From contig NZ_MIJY01000002.1 of the NCBI RefSeq assembly GCF_001730305.1, positions 78,716 to 142,715 on the forward strand: a stretch of DNA of 64,000 nt. Reading direction: 5' to 3'. The notes beneath the pieces were generated by a model. That model saw nothing but the letters and a program-made list of their open reading frames with translations, had not been told where the DNA came from and searched no databases. Positions 1 to 12,609 of this stretch are shown piece by piece. The translations under genes and the position numbers were made by a program. The number at the start of each line of letters is the position of its first letter. The stretch's first letter is position 1. Source of the stretch: Enterococcus termitis. GTDB taxonomy: Bacteria; Bacillota; Bacilli; Lactobacillales; Enterococcaceae.

Positions 1-39
1 ATCGTCTATATAATTGTATAGGATGAAAGGAAGTAAGTT

Positions 40-1827
40 ATGCAAGAATTAAGAAAAATCCACCCAAGACCTCAATTTATCCGGAAAAATTGGCTATCTT
101 TAGATGGAGAATGGGACTTTAGTTTTGATGATAGTGATAGTGGCTTGGACGAGCAATGGCACAATCACTTTCCAGAGAGTGAAAAAATTATTGTACCCTA
201 TACGTATGAAACGAAAATGAGTGGAATTGCTGATTCAACGCATCACTCGATCGTTTGGTATCGAAAAAAGCTTGAACTTGAGAATCAAGAAAATTGGGTG
301 CTTTATTTTGAAGGAGTAGACTATCAAGCCAAAGTCTGGGTCAATGGGCAAATGGTTGGCGAACATAGCGGTGGATACGAGCGTTTTTACTTTGATATTT
401 CTACGTATCTCACGGCTGCTGATAATGAAGTTGTTGTTCGTGTCGAAGATTCCTTAGCGTGTGAACAGCCTAGAGGGAAACAGCGTTGGTTAAAAGATAA
501 TTTTGGCTGTTGGTATGTTCAGACTACGGGGATTTGGAAAAGTGTTTGGCTAGAACAAGCGAACGCTCAGCGTTTGGGTCATGTAAAAATGACACCGCAG
601 CTGGATGAGGATCAGATACGCTGTGAAATAGAGCTGCATGATCAAAAAGTAACGCCAGAGCCTGAGGAATTATGGCTTGAAATTGAAGTGTTTTTTGAAT
701 CACAAAAAGTTCAAGCATATAAAGGTCTACTTTATCATGAAATGACGCCAATCACTCTTGATACGCGAGTTAAAGAAGATGCCTGCTGGGGCACGAAAGT
801 TTGGCGACCAGAAACGCCGCATTTATATGATATTGTTTTTAAATTATACGATGAGAATCAGCAGTTGATCGATGAAGTAACTTCTTATTTTGGCATGCGA
901 AAAATTTCGATTGAACATGGTCGAGTTCTGCTTAATAACACTGAATTATATCAACGATTGATTCTGGATCAAGGGTATTGGGAGGAATCTGGTTTGACTC
1001 CTCCATCAGTTGAAAAATTAGAATTGGACATCGATAGAATTCTTGAAATGGGCTACAACGGCTTACGTAAACATCAAAAAATCGAAGATGAGCGGTTTCT
1101 TTATTTGTGCGATTCTAAGGGGGTATTGGTTTGGTCAGAAATGCCTTCTACCTATATATTCAATGATACAGCAATAAGGAAATTTACAGACGAGTGGCTA
1201 GAGATCGTTAAACAAAATTATAACCATCCCTCAATCATTACCTGGGTTCCATTCAATGAATCATGGGGAATTAAAAATATTGGACGTGTAAAAGAACAGC
1301 AGCGTTTTACAGAGGGAATCTATTATTTAACAAAAGCAATTGATTCTGACCGACCTGTGATCACAAATGATGGCTGGCAGCATACTGTTTCAGATATCAT
1401 TACATTGCACGACTATGAAGAAAATAGTGAAGCCTTTTTTGACCGATATCACGATGTATCAGCTATTTTACCAGAACAAACTGTCCCAAATAGCAAGGCA
1501 ACGAAGCAGTTCAACAAAGATTTTTTTGCCTTTGCAGATGGCTTCAACTATCAAGGGCAGCCTGTTATTATTTCTGAATTTGGTGGGATTGCGTTCAATT
1601 CTGATGAGGGCTGGGGCTATGGAAATACTGTGAAAGATGAAAAAGAATTCTTAAAGCGGTTTGAAGCGATTCATCAAGTGATCCAGGATATGCCTTATAT
1701 CAGTGGTTTTTGTTATACGCAGCTGACGGATGTGGAGCAGGAAGTGAACGGTCTACTGACGACGCAACGTGAGGCTAAAGTTGACTTGGAAGAAGTGAAA
1801 CGAATCAATTTAAAAAGAGTGGATTAA
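40..1827 (+). CDS. Glycoside hydrolase family 2 (beta-galactosidase/beta-glucuronidase-like)
   Basis: A cytoplasmic family 2 glycosidase of 595 residues, about the length of beta-glucuronidases and much shorter than LacZ. The N-terminal sugar-binding fold covers roughly residues 10-180, an Ig-like domain about 180-285, and the TIM barrel the rest. The acid/base Glu is E407 in the motif FNESWG and the likely nucleophile is E513 in SEFGG, so both catalytic positions are intact. No signal peptide is seen. AGGAAG precedes the ATG and TATAAT lies at 9-14, so a promoter may be cut by the window edge. Its place before galM and galKETR suggests it releases galactose or a similar sugar. The exact substrate cannot be read from the sequence. 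Confidence 0.85.
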   Translation: MQELRKIHPRPQFIRKNWLSLDGEWDFSFDDSDSGLDEQWHNHFPESEKIIVPYTYETKMSGIADSTHHSIVWYRKKLELENQENWVLYFEGVDYQAKVWVNGQMVGEHSGGYERFYFDISTYLTAADNEVVVRVEDSLACEQPRGKQRWLKDNFGCWYVQTTGIWKSVWLEQANAQRLGHVKMTPQLDEDQIRCEIELHDQKVTPEPEELWLEIEVFFESQKVQAYKGLLYHEMTPITLDTRVKEDACWGTKVWRPETPHLYDIVFKLYDENQQLIDEVTSYFGMRKISIEHGRVLLNNTELYQRLILDQGYWEESGLTPPSVEKLELDIDRILEMGYNGLRKHQKIEDERFLYLCDSKGVLVWSEMPSTYIFNDTAIRKFTDEWLEIVKQNYNHPSIITWVPFNESWGIKNIGRVKEQQRFTEGIYYLTKAIDSDRPVITNDGWQHTVSDIITLHDYEENSEAFFDRYHDVSAILPEQTVPNSKATKQFNKDFFAFADGFNYQGQPVIISEFGGIAFNSDEGWGYGNTVKDEKEFLKRFEAIHQVIQDMPYISGFCYTQLTDVEQEVNGLLTTQREAKVDLEEVKRINLKRVD

Positions 1828-1841
1828 GTATTGAAATGAAT

Positions 1842-1880
1842 GAAGTTATTGGGAAATAAGAACCAATAACTTCTTTTTTT
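1842..1880 (+). terminator. Intrinsic terminator after the GH2 gene
   Basis: A perfect 11-bp stem, GAAGTTATTGG paired with CCAATAACTTC, is followed by seven T residues. It separates the glycosidase gene from galM. Confidence 0.9.
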
Positions 1881-1913
1881 AGCAAAAATAAAGTAGTGAA
1901 GGGACTCAATAAA

Positions 1914-2963
1914 ATGATAAAAATACAACAAAAAGCATTTGGTAAAGGTAGTACATTATATACGCTTCAAAATAAAAACGGGTTGGTTTTAGAGGTAACT
2001 AATTTTGGTGCTAGGATCGTCCGTTTATCTGTACCCACTACCAAGGGACAAAAAAATATCGTACTAGGCTTTGACTCTGCAGAAGAATACGCTGAAAAGG
2101 ATTTGTATTTTGGTGCAACGATCGGCCGTGTAGCTGGAAGAATCAAAAAAGGAACTTTTTCGATAGATGAGCAAGAGTATCAATTAGAAGTAGATCCGAT
2201 TTATGGAAATGTACTTCATGGTGGTGCGTCTAGCTTTGAAGAACGACTTTGGTCGGCTCGTGTAGTAGCAGAAGAAAAAAGTAGTTCAGTGATTTTCACG
2301 TATGTCAGTCCAGCTGGTGAAAATGGATTTCCAGGACGATTAACAGTGTCCGTTCAGTATACGCTAAATGCTCTTAACGAATGGTCGGTCGCTTATTCTG
2401 CAGTAACGGATCAGCCGACGTTGTTTAATCCGACCAATCATGTGTATTTCAATTTATCAGGGGATGCAGCGACATCAATAGCGGAACATGAACTCTTCAT
2501 TGATGCAGATCATTTTGCTGTTGTTGCAGAGGATACAACAGCAACAGGAGAAATCCGTTCAGTATCAGGTACGCCATTTGATTTTCGGAGGTCTCAAAAG
2601 ATCAAGCAGGTATTTGAGACGAGTTATCAGCAAAATCTTTTAGTCGATGGATTGGATCATCCGTTTCTATTCAATAAAACAAGGAAAGACCGACCGAACG
2701 CCATATTAAGCTATCCTGAAACAGGAATTTCTGTAGAACTTTATACAGATCAGCCCGCAGTAGTTATTTTCACTGGACAATTCGGAAGTGCTGGACCGGT
2801 TGTTTCTGGGGGAAAAATGATCAATCATGGTGGCATAACATTGGAAACGCAGGTCAGCCCAGGAGCTGTGGAATTTGATGAACTTGGGTCGATCATTTTG
2901 AGACCAGAAGAAGTGTTTAAAAGCAAAACGATTTATAAAATCTGTATGAATGCGGATGGTTAA
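1914..2963 (+). CDS. galM: Aldose 1-epimerase (galactose mutarotase)
   Basis: Interconverts alpha and beta galactose so that galactokinase receives the alpha anomer, the entry step of the Leloir pathway. The protein is 349 residues, normal for the family. It shows the conserved GATIGRVAGRI segment, NPTNHVYFNL with its catalytic-type His, and a C-terminal SPGAVEF segment. A longer frame begins at GTG 1896, but GAAGGG at 1899-1904 sits about 10 nt before ATG 1914, which makes 1914 the better start. It is followed by galK after about 90 bp that hold a separate promoter, so it may be transcribed both alone and with the gal genes. Confidence 0.9.
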   Translation: MIKIQQKAFGKGSTLYTLQNKNGLVLEVTNFGARIVRLSVPTTKGQKNIVLGFDSAEEYAEKDLYFGATIGRVAGRIKKGTFSIDEQEYQLEVDPIYGNVLHGGASSFEERLWSARVVAEEKSSSVIFTYVSPAGENGFPGRLTVSVQYTLNALNEWSVAYSAVTDQPTLFNPTNHVYFNLSGDAATSIAEHELFIDADHFAVVAEDTTATGEIRSVSGTPFDFRRSQKIKQVFETSYQQNLLVDGLDHPFLFNKTRKDRPNAILSYPETGISVELYTDQPAVVIFTGQFGSAGPVVSGGKMINHGGITLETQVSPGAVEFDELGSIILRPEEVFKSKTIYKICMNADG

Positions 2964-2988
2964 ATGATTGAAGGTATGTAAAAACACC

Positions 2989-3030
2989 TTGTAAAAATTT
3001 AGTAAATATTTTATAATTAATTTACTAAAT
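2989..3030 (+). promoter_or_regulatory. galK promoter with overlapping paired operator-like palindromes
   Basis: TTGTAA (2989-2994) and TATAAT (3012-3017) are 17 bp apart. ATTTAGTAAAT (2997-3007) lies in the spacer and ATTTACTAAAT (3020-3030) lies just after the -10. The two arms are inverted copies and each is itself a palindrome around one central base. This is a plausible operator for the LacI-family GalR encoded at the end of the operon. That assignment is inference. Confidence 0.7.
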
Positions 3031-3050
3031 AAAGTGAGAGGAGAAATAGA

Positions 3051-4211
3051 ATGAATAATGAACTGAAACAATTATTTCAAACGATTTTTGGAGAAGGAGA
3101 GCAGGGGCACTATTTTGCTCCCGGGCGAATCAATTTGATCGGTGAGCATACTGACTATAATGGTGGTCATGTATTTCCAGCCGCAATTACGATCGGAACG
3201 TATGGTTTAGCACGAAAACGAGAGGATCAGCTGATTCGGTTTTATTCAGAAAATTTTTCAGATAGGGGAATCATTGAAGTTTCCTTAGACGAACTGACTT
3301 ATGCTGATATTCACGATTGGGCGAATTATCCTAAAGGGATGATCCATTATTTGATAGAAGCCGGAAGCCAGATCGATCAGGGTATGGACATTCTATTTTA
3401 TGGAACGATCCCCAATGGTGCTGGATTGTCGTCTTCTGCTTCGATCGAACTATTAACAGGTGTTATTGTAAACGATTTATTCGACTTAAATATTCCGATG
3501 CTGGACTTGGTAAAAACAGGAAAAAAAGTAGAAAACCAATTTATTGGAGTCAATTCAGGAATCATGGATCAGTTTGCGATCGGGATGGGGAAAAAAGATC
3601 AGGCTATTTTATTAGATACGAATACATTAGCCTACGAATTGGTTCCCGCTGCTTTTGGAGAATATGTGATCGTGATCATGAATACCAATAAACGTAGAGA
3701 GCTGGCAGATTCTAAATACAACGAGCGTCGTTCAGAATGTGAAACAGCGCTCGAACGTTTACAGAAGCAATTACCGATCAGCTCATTAGGAGAACTGTCA
3801 GAAGAGACGTTTGAGGCAAACAAAGCACTTATAGGAGAAGACATCTTGATCAAGCGCGCCAAGCATGCAGTTACTGAAAATCAACGAACGATCAAAGCGA
3901 AAAAAGCGCTGGTACAAAATGATTTGGCAGCCTTTGGTCAACTACTAAATGCCTCTCATGCTTCTTTAAAAGACGATTACGAAGTGACTGGTGTAGAATT
4001 GGATACATTAGTCGAAGCAGCGCAAAAACAAGCTGGTGTCCTTGGTGCACGTATGACAGGTGCTGGTTTTGGTGGCTGTAGTATTGCTTTAGTAAAAGAA
4101 AGCCACGTCGAAGCTTTTATTCAGCAAGTAGGACAAACATATTCAGACCAGATTGGTTATGCAGCCGACTTTTATGTAGCAAATATTGATGATGGTGCGA
4201 GAAAGCTGTAA
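3051..4211 (+). CDS. galK: Galactokinase
   Basis: Phosphorylates galactose to galactose-1-phosphate with ATP (GHMP kinase family, cytoplasm). The 386-residue protein has the galactokinase signature [15 protein letters not shown] near residue 25, the ATP-binding GAGLSSSAS motif near residue 126, and the GHMP motif 3 TGAGFGGC near residue 345. GAGAGGAG precedes the ATG. It is the first gene after the operator-bearing promoter at 2989-3030 and leads galE, galT and galR. Confidence 0.97.
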   Translation: MNNELKQLFQTIFGEGEQGHYFAPGRINLIGEHTDYNGGHVFPAAITIGTYGLARKREDQLIRFYSENFSDRGIIEVSLDELTYADIHDWANYPKGMIHYLIEAGSQIDQGMDILFYGTIPNGAGLSSSASIELLTGVIVNDLFDLNIPMLDLVKTGKKVENQFIGVNSGIMDQFAIGMGKKDQAILLDTNTLAYELVPAAFGEYVIVIMNTNKRRELADSKYNERRSECETALERLQKQLPISSLGELSEETFEANKALIGEDILIKRAKHAVTENQRTIKAKKALVQNDLAAFGQLLNASHASLKDDYEVTGVELDTLVEAAQKQAGVLGARMTGAGFGGCSIALVKESHVEAFIQQVGQTYSDQIGYAADFYVANIDDGARKL

Positions 4212-4277
4212 AATAGGATGTATGTTACTATTAGAAAAAATAGATAAGCGACTAAAGCTTATTAAGGAGGCAATAAT

Positions 4278-5267
4278 ATGTCAATTTTAGTTTTAGGTGG
4301 TGCAGGATATATTGGTTCACATGCAGTGGATCAGTTGATTCATAAAAATTACGAAGTTGTGGTGATCGATAATCTTCAAACTGGACACAAACAAGCAGTT
4401 CATGACAAAGCAGTCTTTTATCAAGGGGATATTCGAGATAAAGCGTTCATGCAAGAAATTTTTACAAAGGAATCCATTGATGGGGTTATTCATTTTGCCG
4501 CAAGCTCACTTGTCGGGGAATCTGTTGAAAAACCATTGATGTATTTTAATAACAATGTTTACGGCACACAAGTTTTATTAGAAGTAATGGAAGAATTTGG
4601 CGTGAAACAAATCGTATTTTCTTCAACTGCGGCAACCTATGGAGAACCAAAAGAAATGCCGATCGTTGAAACAATGCCTACAAATCCGGAAAATCCTTAT
4701 GGAGAAAGTAAGCTGATGATGGAAAAAATGATGAAATGGTGCGACCGAGCTTATGGCATGCGCTATGTTGCTTTGCGTTATTTCAATGTAGCTGGAGCGA
4801 AGTCTGACGCATCGATTGGTGAAGACCATGATCCAGAAACACATTTAGTTCCGATCATTTTACAAGCTGCGCTAGGACAAAGAGAATATTTAGGCATTTA
4901 CGGTGATGATTACGACACACCAGATGGCACGTGTATTCGTGATTATGTTTATATCGAAGATTTGATCGCTGCTCATATTGCCGCTTTAGAATATTTACAA
5001 AAGGGCAATGAAAGTAATATTTTCAATTTAGGCAGCAATAATGGCTATTCAGTAAAAGAAATGCTAGAGGCAGCCCGTGAGGTCACAGGCAAAGAAATCC
5101 CAGCTAAAATTTTACCCCGCCGTGCCGGTGATCCTAGTAAATTAGTTGCTTCTAGTGAAAAAGCCAAACAAGTATTAGGCTGGCAGCCAAAAGTGACGGA
5201 CATCAAAGAAATCATCAAAACTGCCTGGGACTGGCATATCAGTCATCCAAAAGGATACGAAGACTAG
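4278..5267 (+). CDS. galE: UDP-glucose 4-epimerase
   Basis: Interconverts UDP-galactose and UDP-glucose with bound NAD, closing the Leloir pathway and also supplying UDP-galactose for cell-wall polymers. The 329-residue extended SDR protein has the NAD-binding GGAGYIGSH at the N-terminus, a Ser/Thr-rich SSTAATYG segment, and the catalytic YGESK (YxxxK). A strong AAGGAGG ribosome site precedes the ATG. It lies between galK and galT, 11 bp from galT, so it is clearly operonic. Confidence 0.97.
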   Translation: MSILVLGGAGYIGSHAVDQLIHKNYEVVVIDNLQTGHKQAVHDKAVFYQGDIRDKAFMQEIFTKESIDGVIHFAASSLVGESVEKPLMYFNNNVYGTQVLLEVMEEFGVKQIVFSSTAATYGEPKEMPIVETMPTNPENPYGESKLMMEKMMKWCDRAYGMRYVALRYFNVAGAKSDASIGEDHDPETHLVPIILQAALGQREYLGIYGDDYDTPDGTCIRDYVYIEDLIAAHIAALEYLQKGNESNIFNLGSNNGYSVKEMLEAAREVTGKEIPAKILPRRAGDPSKLVASSEKAKQVLGWQPKVTDIKEIIKTAWDWHISHPKGYED

Positions 5268-5278
5268 GAGGAACTGTA

Positions 5279-7763
<2,485 letters not shown>

Positions 7764-7770
7764 ACGTAGG

Positions 7771-7814
7771 AAATGGGTGGGACATAACTCGAAGAGTTAT
7801 GTCCCACCCATTTT
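7771..7814. terminator. Bidirectional terminator; member of a dispersed intergenic repeat
   Basis: A near-perfect 20-bp stem (AAATGGGTGGGACATAACTC pairs with the inverse copy) closes on the loop GAA and is flanked by A and T runs. It separates the convergent galR and sortase-like genes. The adjoining sequence TAAAACGTAATAAACGGT (7814-7831) recurs at 26829-26846, which marks this as part of a repeat family. Confidence 0.9.
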
Positions 7815-7892
7815 AAAACGTAATAAACGGTATCAAAAGTCAAGTTTTTCAGCAATTGCTCAAACCTAGTCGACTTTTGCTTCAACCTATTT

Positions 7893-8912
7893 TTATTTAT
7901 AAGCTATGACAAACAAATTGATATCATCATTGATACAGCTTTGTAGTGTGATTCGTTCACCGCCGCCAGTACCCACAGTGAAATCCCAATAGCTTGTACC
8001 AGTGCCAACTTCATTTCCATAATCATCTAGTTGAAGTAATGTCTGTACAGTATAAGTGGTTGGTGTGCCGTTAGCATCTGTAACAACGATCTGACTGCCA
8101 GCTCCTAAAGAGAATACGGCTGAGAAAATACCAGGATTATGACCAATGAAATGAGTGTTTTGACCATCATCACCGGATTGAACAGCAGCTCCGCCCCAGG
8201 TAGAAGCGACACCGCTAGGATTTGAATCGATAATACTTTGACCACTGCCTTGACCGCCGTTTTGATAAGGGATGCTTTGACCGTTCATAGTAAGAGTCAT
8301 CGGTGCATAACTAGGTTCAGCAGGCGTTTCAGGAATTGGTGCAGAAGCAGTAGCTGGTTGTACTACTGGAGCTGTTTCAGCAGGTGTTTCTTCTGGTTGA
8401 ACAGGTGCTTCTGCTACAGGTTCACTTTTGGCTACGATAGTAAATAGTCGATCTGCACTACCTGTATTGCCGCTTTGATCAGTCACAGAGAAATGGATCG
8501 TTTGAGTCCCGACGACTGAAGTATCGATCATATCTGCTGTAGCTATTTTTGCAGAAACGTCTCCATCACGGTCATCTGTCGCTGTAACTCCCTCATATAT
8601 ATCGACAAGAGCATCTTGTTCAACTATTACCTCAGGAGCATCGATAGTAGGTGCTTTAGTATCTTTGACGTCGACGGTAGGAACGAGATTTTGTTTTGCT
8701 GATTTTTTATTTGCTGTTGCTACTAATTGACTTAAATCTTTATCTGTCGGCACAGTGTTTTTTTGACTGACTTTTTCTGTTTTGGCGGATTGATTCAGAG
8801 GATTGGCTCTACTAACGCTGTCTGTCCAAATGTAACCACTGATAAATAAGGCAACACCTAAGATACTGATGAAACCGATAATAATTGTTTGTTTGATTGT
8901 GTTTTTTTCCAT
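7893..8912 (-). CDS. Membrane-anchored sortase-like protein with DUF5011 Ig-like domain
   Basis: A 339-residue protein with an N-terminal signal anchor (TIIIGFISILGVALFISGYIW, about residues 8-28), an Ig-like DUF5011-type domain (about 85-155, with the TDDRDGD motif), a Pro/Glu/Ala-rich linker, and a C-terminal sortase-like domain from about 200. The sortase His is H258 (FIGHN) and the Cys is C326 in TLQSC. The Arg that normally follows the Cys is not visible: only 13 residues follow and none is Arg. The start is ATG 8912 behind GGAGGG; the longer frame from a TTG overlaps that ribosome site. It is divergent from an Mga-type regulator. It could be an active, atypical sortase or a non-catalytic surface protein with that fold. 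Confidence 0.75.
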   Translation of the reverse strand: MEKNTIKQTIIIGFISILGVALFISGYIWTDSVSRANPLNQSAKTEKVSQKNTVPTDKDLSQLVATANKKSAKQNLVPTVDVKDTKAPTIDAPEVIVEQDALVDIYEGVTATDDRDGDVSAKIATADMIDTSVVGTQTIHFSVTDQSGNTGSADRLFTIVAKSEPVAEAPVQPEETPAETAPVVQPATASAPIPETPAEPSYAPMTLTMNGQSIPYQNGGQGSGQSIIDSNPSGVASTWGGAAVQSGDDGQNTHFIGHNPGIFSAVFSLGAGSQIVVTDANGTPTTYTVQTLLQLDDYGNEVGTGTSYWDFTVGTGGGERITLQSCINDDINLFVIAYK

Positions 8913-9153
8913 GTCGAATCCCTCCAAAAAAAGTGGTGAGATTTTCCATTTATCGATAAACGTTAAATCCTTGTTTCTATACTTCTATAATAAAAGCTGT
9001 TTTTAAATAAACCAATCGAGTTGCGCTTTCAATTGATTCAAAAAAAGGCAATAAGATGCTATACTTATTGTTAAATAAGGATTTCTTCAAAAAAATCTTC
9101 ATGATTGGAAAAATTTGAAGAACAACATCATTGGCAAGAAAGAGGAGTGGAAA

Positions 9154-10647
9154 ATGGAACGATTATTGTCTCCAGCGATGCATCGCAGAGTCCTGTTGTT
9201 GAATTTATTAAATGAACCAAATGGTTGGGTAACCTCAGAAGAACTGGCTGAAAAGATCAAATGTTCCAAAAAAACGGTAATATTAGATTGCCAATATATA
9301 GAGGATCGTTGGTCTGATTATTTTACCTTGGAAGTTTCGAGAAAATACGGCATTCGTTTGATTGCCTCGCCGTATCAATCGATCCATGAGATTTACATAG
9401 AAATCATCAAAGAATCAAATGCGTTTAGCTTCTTAGAGTCAATCTTTTTTTCACCAAATCAGTCGGCGGCATACTGGGAAGAAAAATTTTATTTGAGTAA
9501 CTCAAGCTTGTATCGTTTATCTAATTTGATTTTGTCCGCTTTAAAAGAACGAAAAATCGAGTTGAGCCGGTCACCTTACTATGTGTATGGAAAAGATGAG
9601 AGAAAGGTTCGCTATTTTTTTACTTCTTATTTCATTGAAGTTTATGGAAACAGGGATTGGCCGTTTCCATTTGATAAAGACAAACTTTTTGCACTAGCAG
9701 ATAAAATTGCAGCAAAATTTGAATTAGAATTGAATGATGGTCAAATTGTTCATTTAGTCAATTCGATAGCAGTCACGATTATTCGTGAGTCACAAGGCTT
9801 TTTGATCAAAAAGAAAAGAGACCCGATTAATAATTATGTAAAAAAAATGATCGATATTAAAAAATATCAAAAAGAAGTGGAAGAAATATTGGCCCCTCTT
9901 GAAATCGTCTTGCCTAAAAATTGGTATGAAGATTTTTGTTATTCCCTTTTCTGGTGGGACTTCGGCTGGGATAATCTGCAAGAAAAAGAAAATGTCCTCA
10001 CTCAGGCGAATCAGTTGGTCGATACGATCAAAGAGGCGTTGACCATTGAAATTTCTGACAGCAGTAGAGAAAGTATTGTCCGTTTGATCGAACATGTTTA
10101 TGCAAAACACAAAATGTTTCCTTATAAAAAATATATGGTTTATGATCGATTTTTGTATTCAAGTAAAATCATTAGGCAAACCTATTTGGTTTTAGGTGCT
10201 GTTGTAACAAAAGCGTTGAGAGATCTGGAGAAAAAAATGAAATTTCCTTGGGAGTCGATGTATTTGAATGAACTTTTACATGAGATATCCATTCGTTGGG
10301 ATCAGCTGACTGAACAATCAGATGCCAAACGTCATCAAATTTCTGTTTTAGTTCTTAGTGATTTGGGAAAAGATCATGCCAAATTATTAGGCTCGATTCT
10401 GGCTGACAACTTTAGGGACAAGATCGCTATCACTGTGCAAAAATACCCATATTATGATCAACCGGCGCAAACAATAGATAACACATTTGATTTATATGTA
10501 TCAAATTATGCGCTGAATCATATAGATGCTGGCATCAATATGATTGTCGAAGATATTCCTTCCTTTAAAAACATTATGGATTTGCGAGGATTTATTGATA
10601 AGAAACGACTAGTTTTACCAAAAGATGTTCCTTACTTAAATGTTTAG
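9154..10647 (+). CDS. Mga/AtxA-type helix-turn-helix regulator
   Basis: A 497-residue regulator resembling Mga and AtxA, which control surface and virulence genes in streptococci and bacilli. The N-terminal Mga HTH domain spans about residues 5-65 (WVTSEELAEKIKCSKKTV). The middle resembles PTS regulation domains and the C-terminus (about 400-497, from VLVLSDLGKDHAKLL) resembles an EIIB fold. The start at 9154 follows AGAGGAG; a longer frame from 9115 reads through this site. It is divergent from the sortase-like gene, which is a plausible target. No adjacent PTS permease is present, so the input signal is unknown. Confidence 0.8.
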   Translation: MERLLSPAMHRRVLLLNLLNEPNGWVTSEELAEKIKCSKKTVILDCQYIEDRWSDYFTLEVSRKYGIRLIASPYQSIHEIYIEIIKESNAFSFLESIFFSPNQSAAYWEEKFYLSNSSLYRLSNLILSALKERKIELSRSPYYVYGKDERKVRYFFTSYFIEVYGNRDWPFPFDKDKLFALADKIAAKFELELNDGQIVHLVNSIAVTIIRESQGFLIKKKRDPINNYVKKMIDIKKYQKEVEEILAPLEIVLPKNWYEDFCYSLFWWDFGWDNLQEKENVLTQANQLVDTIKEALTIEISDSSRESIVRLIEHVYAKHKMFPYKKYMVYDRFLYSSKIIRQTYLVLGAVVTKALRDLEKKMKFPWESMYLNELLHEISIRWDQLTEQSDAKRHQISVLVLSDLGKDHAKLLGSILADNFRDKIAITVQKYPYYDQPAQTIDNTFDLYVSNYALNHIDAGINMIVEDIPSFKNIMDLRGFIDKKRLVLPKDVPYLNV

Positions 10648-10845
10648 GTCTATTTTATTGATCTTAAAATAACGTTTGTCATTTTTCGCAGAATTTTTAG
10701 GTATCAAAGGCTGGGAGAACGATAGAAATAAGAATCCTAAAGTTGTTGTTGGGAAAACTCTCGCTCATTTAACATTTTTTTAATGCCTTATCTGAAAAAA
10801 TCACGTATAATAGTAACTAGTGAAAATTCGAGGGAGGGGTAAATC

Positions 10846-12594
10846 ATGGCTTATCAAGCTTTGTATCGTGTTTGGCGTTCACAGCGCTTTGATGATGTGG
10901 TAGGACAAAAAGCAATTACTCAAACATTAAAAAATGCGATCGTACAACAGAAAACCTCGCATGCCTATTTATTTACCGGCCCAAGAGGAACAGGAAAAAC
11001 CAGTGCAGCAAAGATTTTTGCGAAGGCGATCAATTGTAAACATAGCGTTGATGGTGAACCATGTAATGAATGTGAAACGTGTATCGCGATTACAGAAGGT
11101 CGTTTGAACGATGTCATTGAAATCGATGCAGCAAGTAATAATGGTGTCGAGGAAATCCGTGATATCCGTGATAAAGCAAAATATGCACCCACACAGGCTG
11201 AATATAAAGTTTATATCATCGATGAAGTCCATATGCTGTCAACAGGTGCGTTCAATGCCCTATTAAAAACATTGGAGGAACCGCCGCAAAACGTGATTTT
11301 TATTTTGGCGACGACTGAACCGCATAAGATTCCATTGACGATTATCTCTAGAACCCAACGATTTGATTTCAAACGTATTGGTACACAGGATATTGTCGAT
11401 CATATGGCATATATCCTAAAGCAAATTAATGTAGACTTTGAAGAGCAAGCGTTGTACGTGATTGGACGGGCTGCAGAAGGCGGAATGCGTGATGCATTAA
11501 GTATTTTGGATCAAACCATTTCCTTCAGTGATGAAAAAGTGACCCTAGCTGATGCCATGCAGGTGACTGGAAGTCTAACGTATGAAATGATGGATCAATA
11601 CATTTCTAGTTGTGCAACAGGTGATGTGGAAGCCGCTCTTGAAACATTAGAAAGTATTTTGAGCTCTGGAAAAGAAGCTCGTCGCTTTTTAGAAGATCTG
11701 TTACTATATTGCCGTGATCTGTTGATGTTTCAACAAGCACCTAAGCTATTAGCTGAGAAAGTCGGTCACTTGACAGATCGCTTTAAGGAACTAGCTGGAC
11801 AAACTGCAGCTGAAAAAATCTATCAAATGATCCAAATTCTGAGCGAAACTCAAAATGATATTCGTTTTACCAATAACGCGAATATTTATTTAGAAGTTGC
11901 AACCGTTAAATTAGCAAAATCAGTCAACCCTGTAGCCATTTCGAGTGAAACGGCACCACAAGCAGCAACTGAAGATATCGCAGCATTGCAGCAGCAGATC
12001 GAGCATCTTCAAAAAGAATTGATCGACTTAAAGAAAAATGGCGTAGCTGCAAAAGAGTCAGAACCAGCGAAACCAACTCGAACAGTGAGCAATAAAAGCA
12101 CGTTGCGGATTCCAACTGAGATGGTCTACAAGGTCTTGAATGAAGCAACGAAAGATCATTTATTGAATGTCAAAAATGTCTGGGATGATCTGTTGCAAAT
12201 GATGTCAGTGACACAAAGAGCTATGTTAAAAGCCAGTGAACCTGTTGCTGCAGGACCAAAAGGATTAGTCATTGCCTTTGAATATGAAATCGTCTGTGGT
12301 AGAGCGATGGAAGATGAGGAGCTTCAACTAGCGGTTCATAACAATCTCAGCCGCTTAGTCAACTATGCCCCGGATATGGTGTGCATCACAAAAGAAAGCT
12401 GGCCAAAATTACGCCAATCATTTATCCATCAGAACAAAGATACAAGTAGCGAACAGTCGACGAATGAGCAACCCGCAGCAGATGAAAATCATTTATTGGC
12501 AGATGAACAACCGCCGCAAGAAGTAAATAATCAAGTAGTAGACGAAGCGATTGCCATCTTTGGCTCAGAGCTCGTTGAAGTAATAAACGATTAA
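10846..12594 (+). CDS. dnaX: DNA polymerase III subunits gamma and tau
   Basis: Clamp-loader ATPase that loads the beta sliding clamp and holds the replisome together. The 582-residue protein has Walker A GPRGTGKTS (about residue 45), a four-Cys zinc module (CKHSVDGEPCNECETC), Walker B IIDEVHML and sensor SRTQRF. The C-terminal half is charged and variable, as in tau. TATAAT at 10806-10811 upstream is a likely -10, without a clear -35. GGGAGGGG precedes the ATG. No obvious frameshift slippery site was seen. ybaB follows 15 bp downstream. Confidence 0.97.
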   Translation: MAYQALYRVWRSQRFDDVVGQKAITQTLKNAIVQQKTSHAYLFTGPRGTGKTSAAKIFAKAINCKHSVDGEPCNECETCIAITEGRLNDVIEIDAASNNGVEEIRDIRDKAKYAPTQAEYKVYIIDEVHMLSTGAFNALLKTLEEPPQNVIFILATTEPHKIPLTIISRTQRFDFKRIGTQDIVDHMAYILKQINVDFEEQALYVIGRAAEGGMRDALSILDQTISFSDEKVTLADAMQVTGSLTYEMMDQYISSCATGDVEAALETLESILSSGKEARRFLEDLLLYCRDLLMFQQAPKLLAEKVGHLTDRFKELAGQTAAEKIYQMIQILSETQNDIRFTNNANIYLEVATVKLAKSVNPVAISSETAPQAATEDIAALQQQIEHLQKELIDLKKNGVAAKESEPAKPTRTVSNKSTLRIPTEMVYKVLNEATKDHLLNVKNVWDDLLQMMSVTQRAMLKASEPVAAGPKGLVIAFEYEIVCGRAMEDEELQLAVHNNLSRLVNYAPDMVCITKESWPKLRQSFIHQNKDTSSEQSTNEQPAADENHLLADEQPPQEVNNQVVDEAIAIFGSELVEVIND

Positions 12595-12609
12595 GAGGAG
12601 ACGATAATA

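Noticed and set aside
10648..10845. Possible 4.5S/scRNA gene upstream of dnaX, its location in Bacillus
   Set aside because: The conserved SRP RNA core (GGTCCGGAAGGAAGCA type) is not present in the gap.
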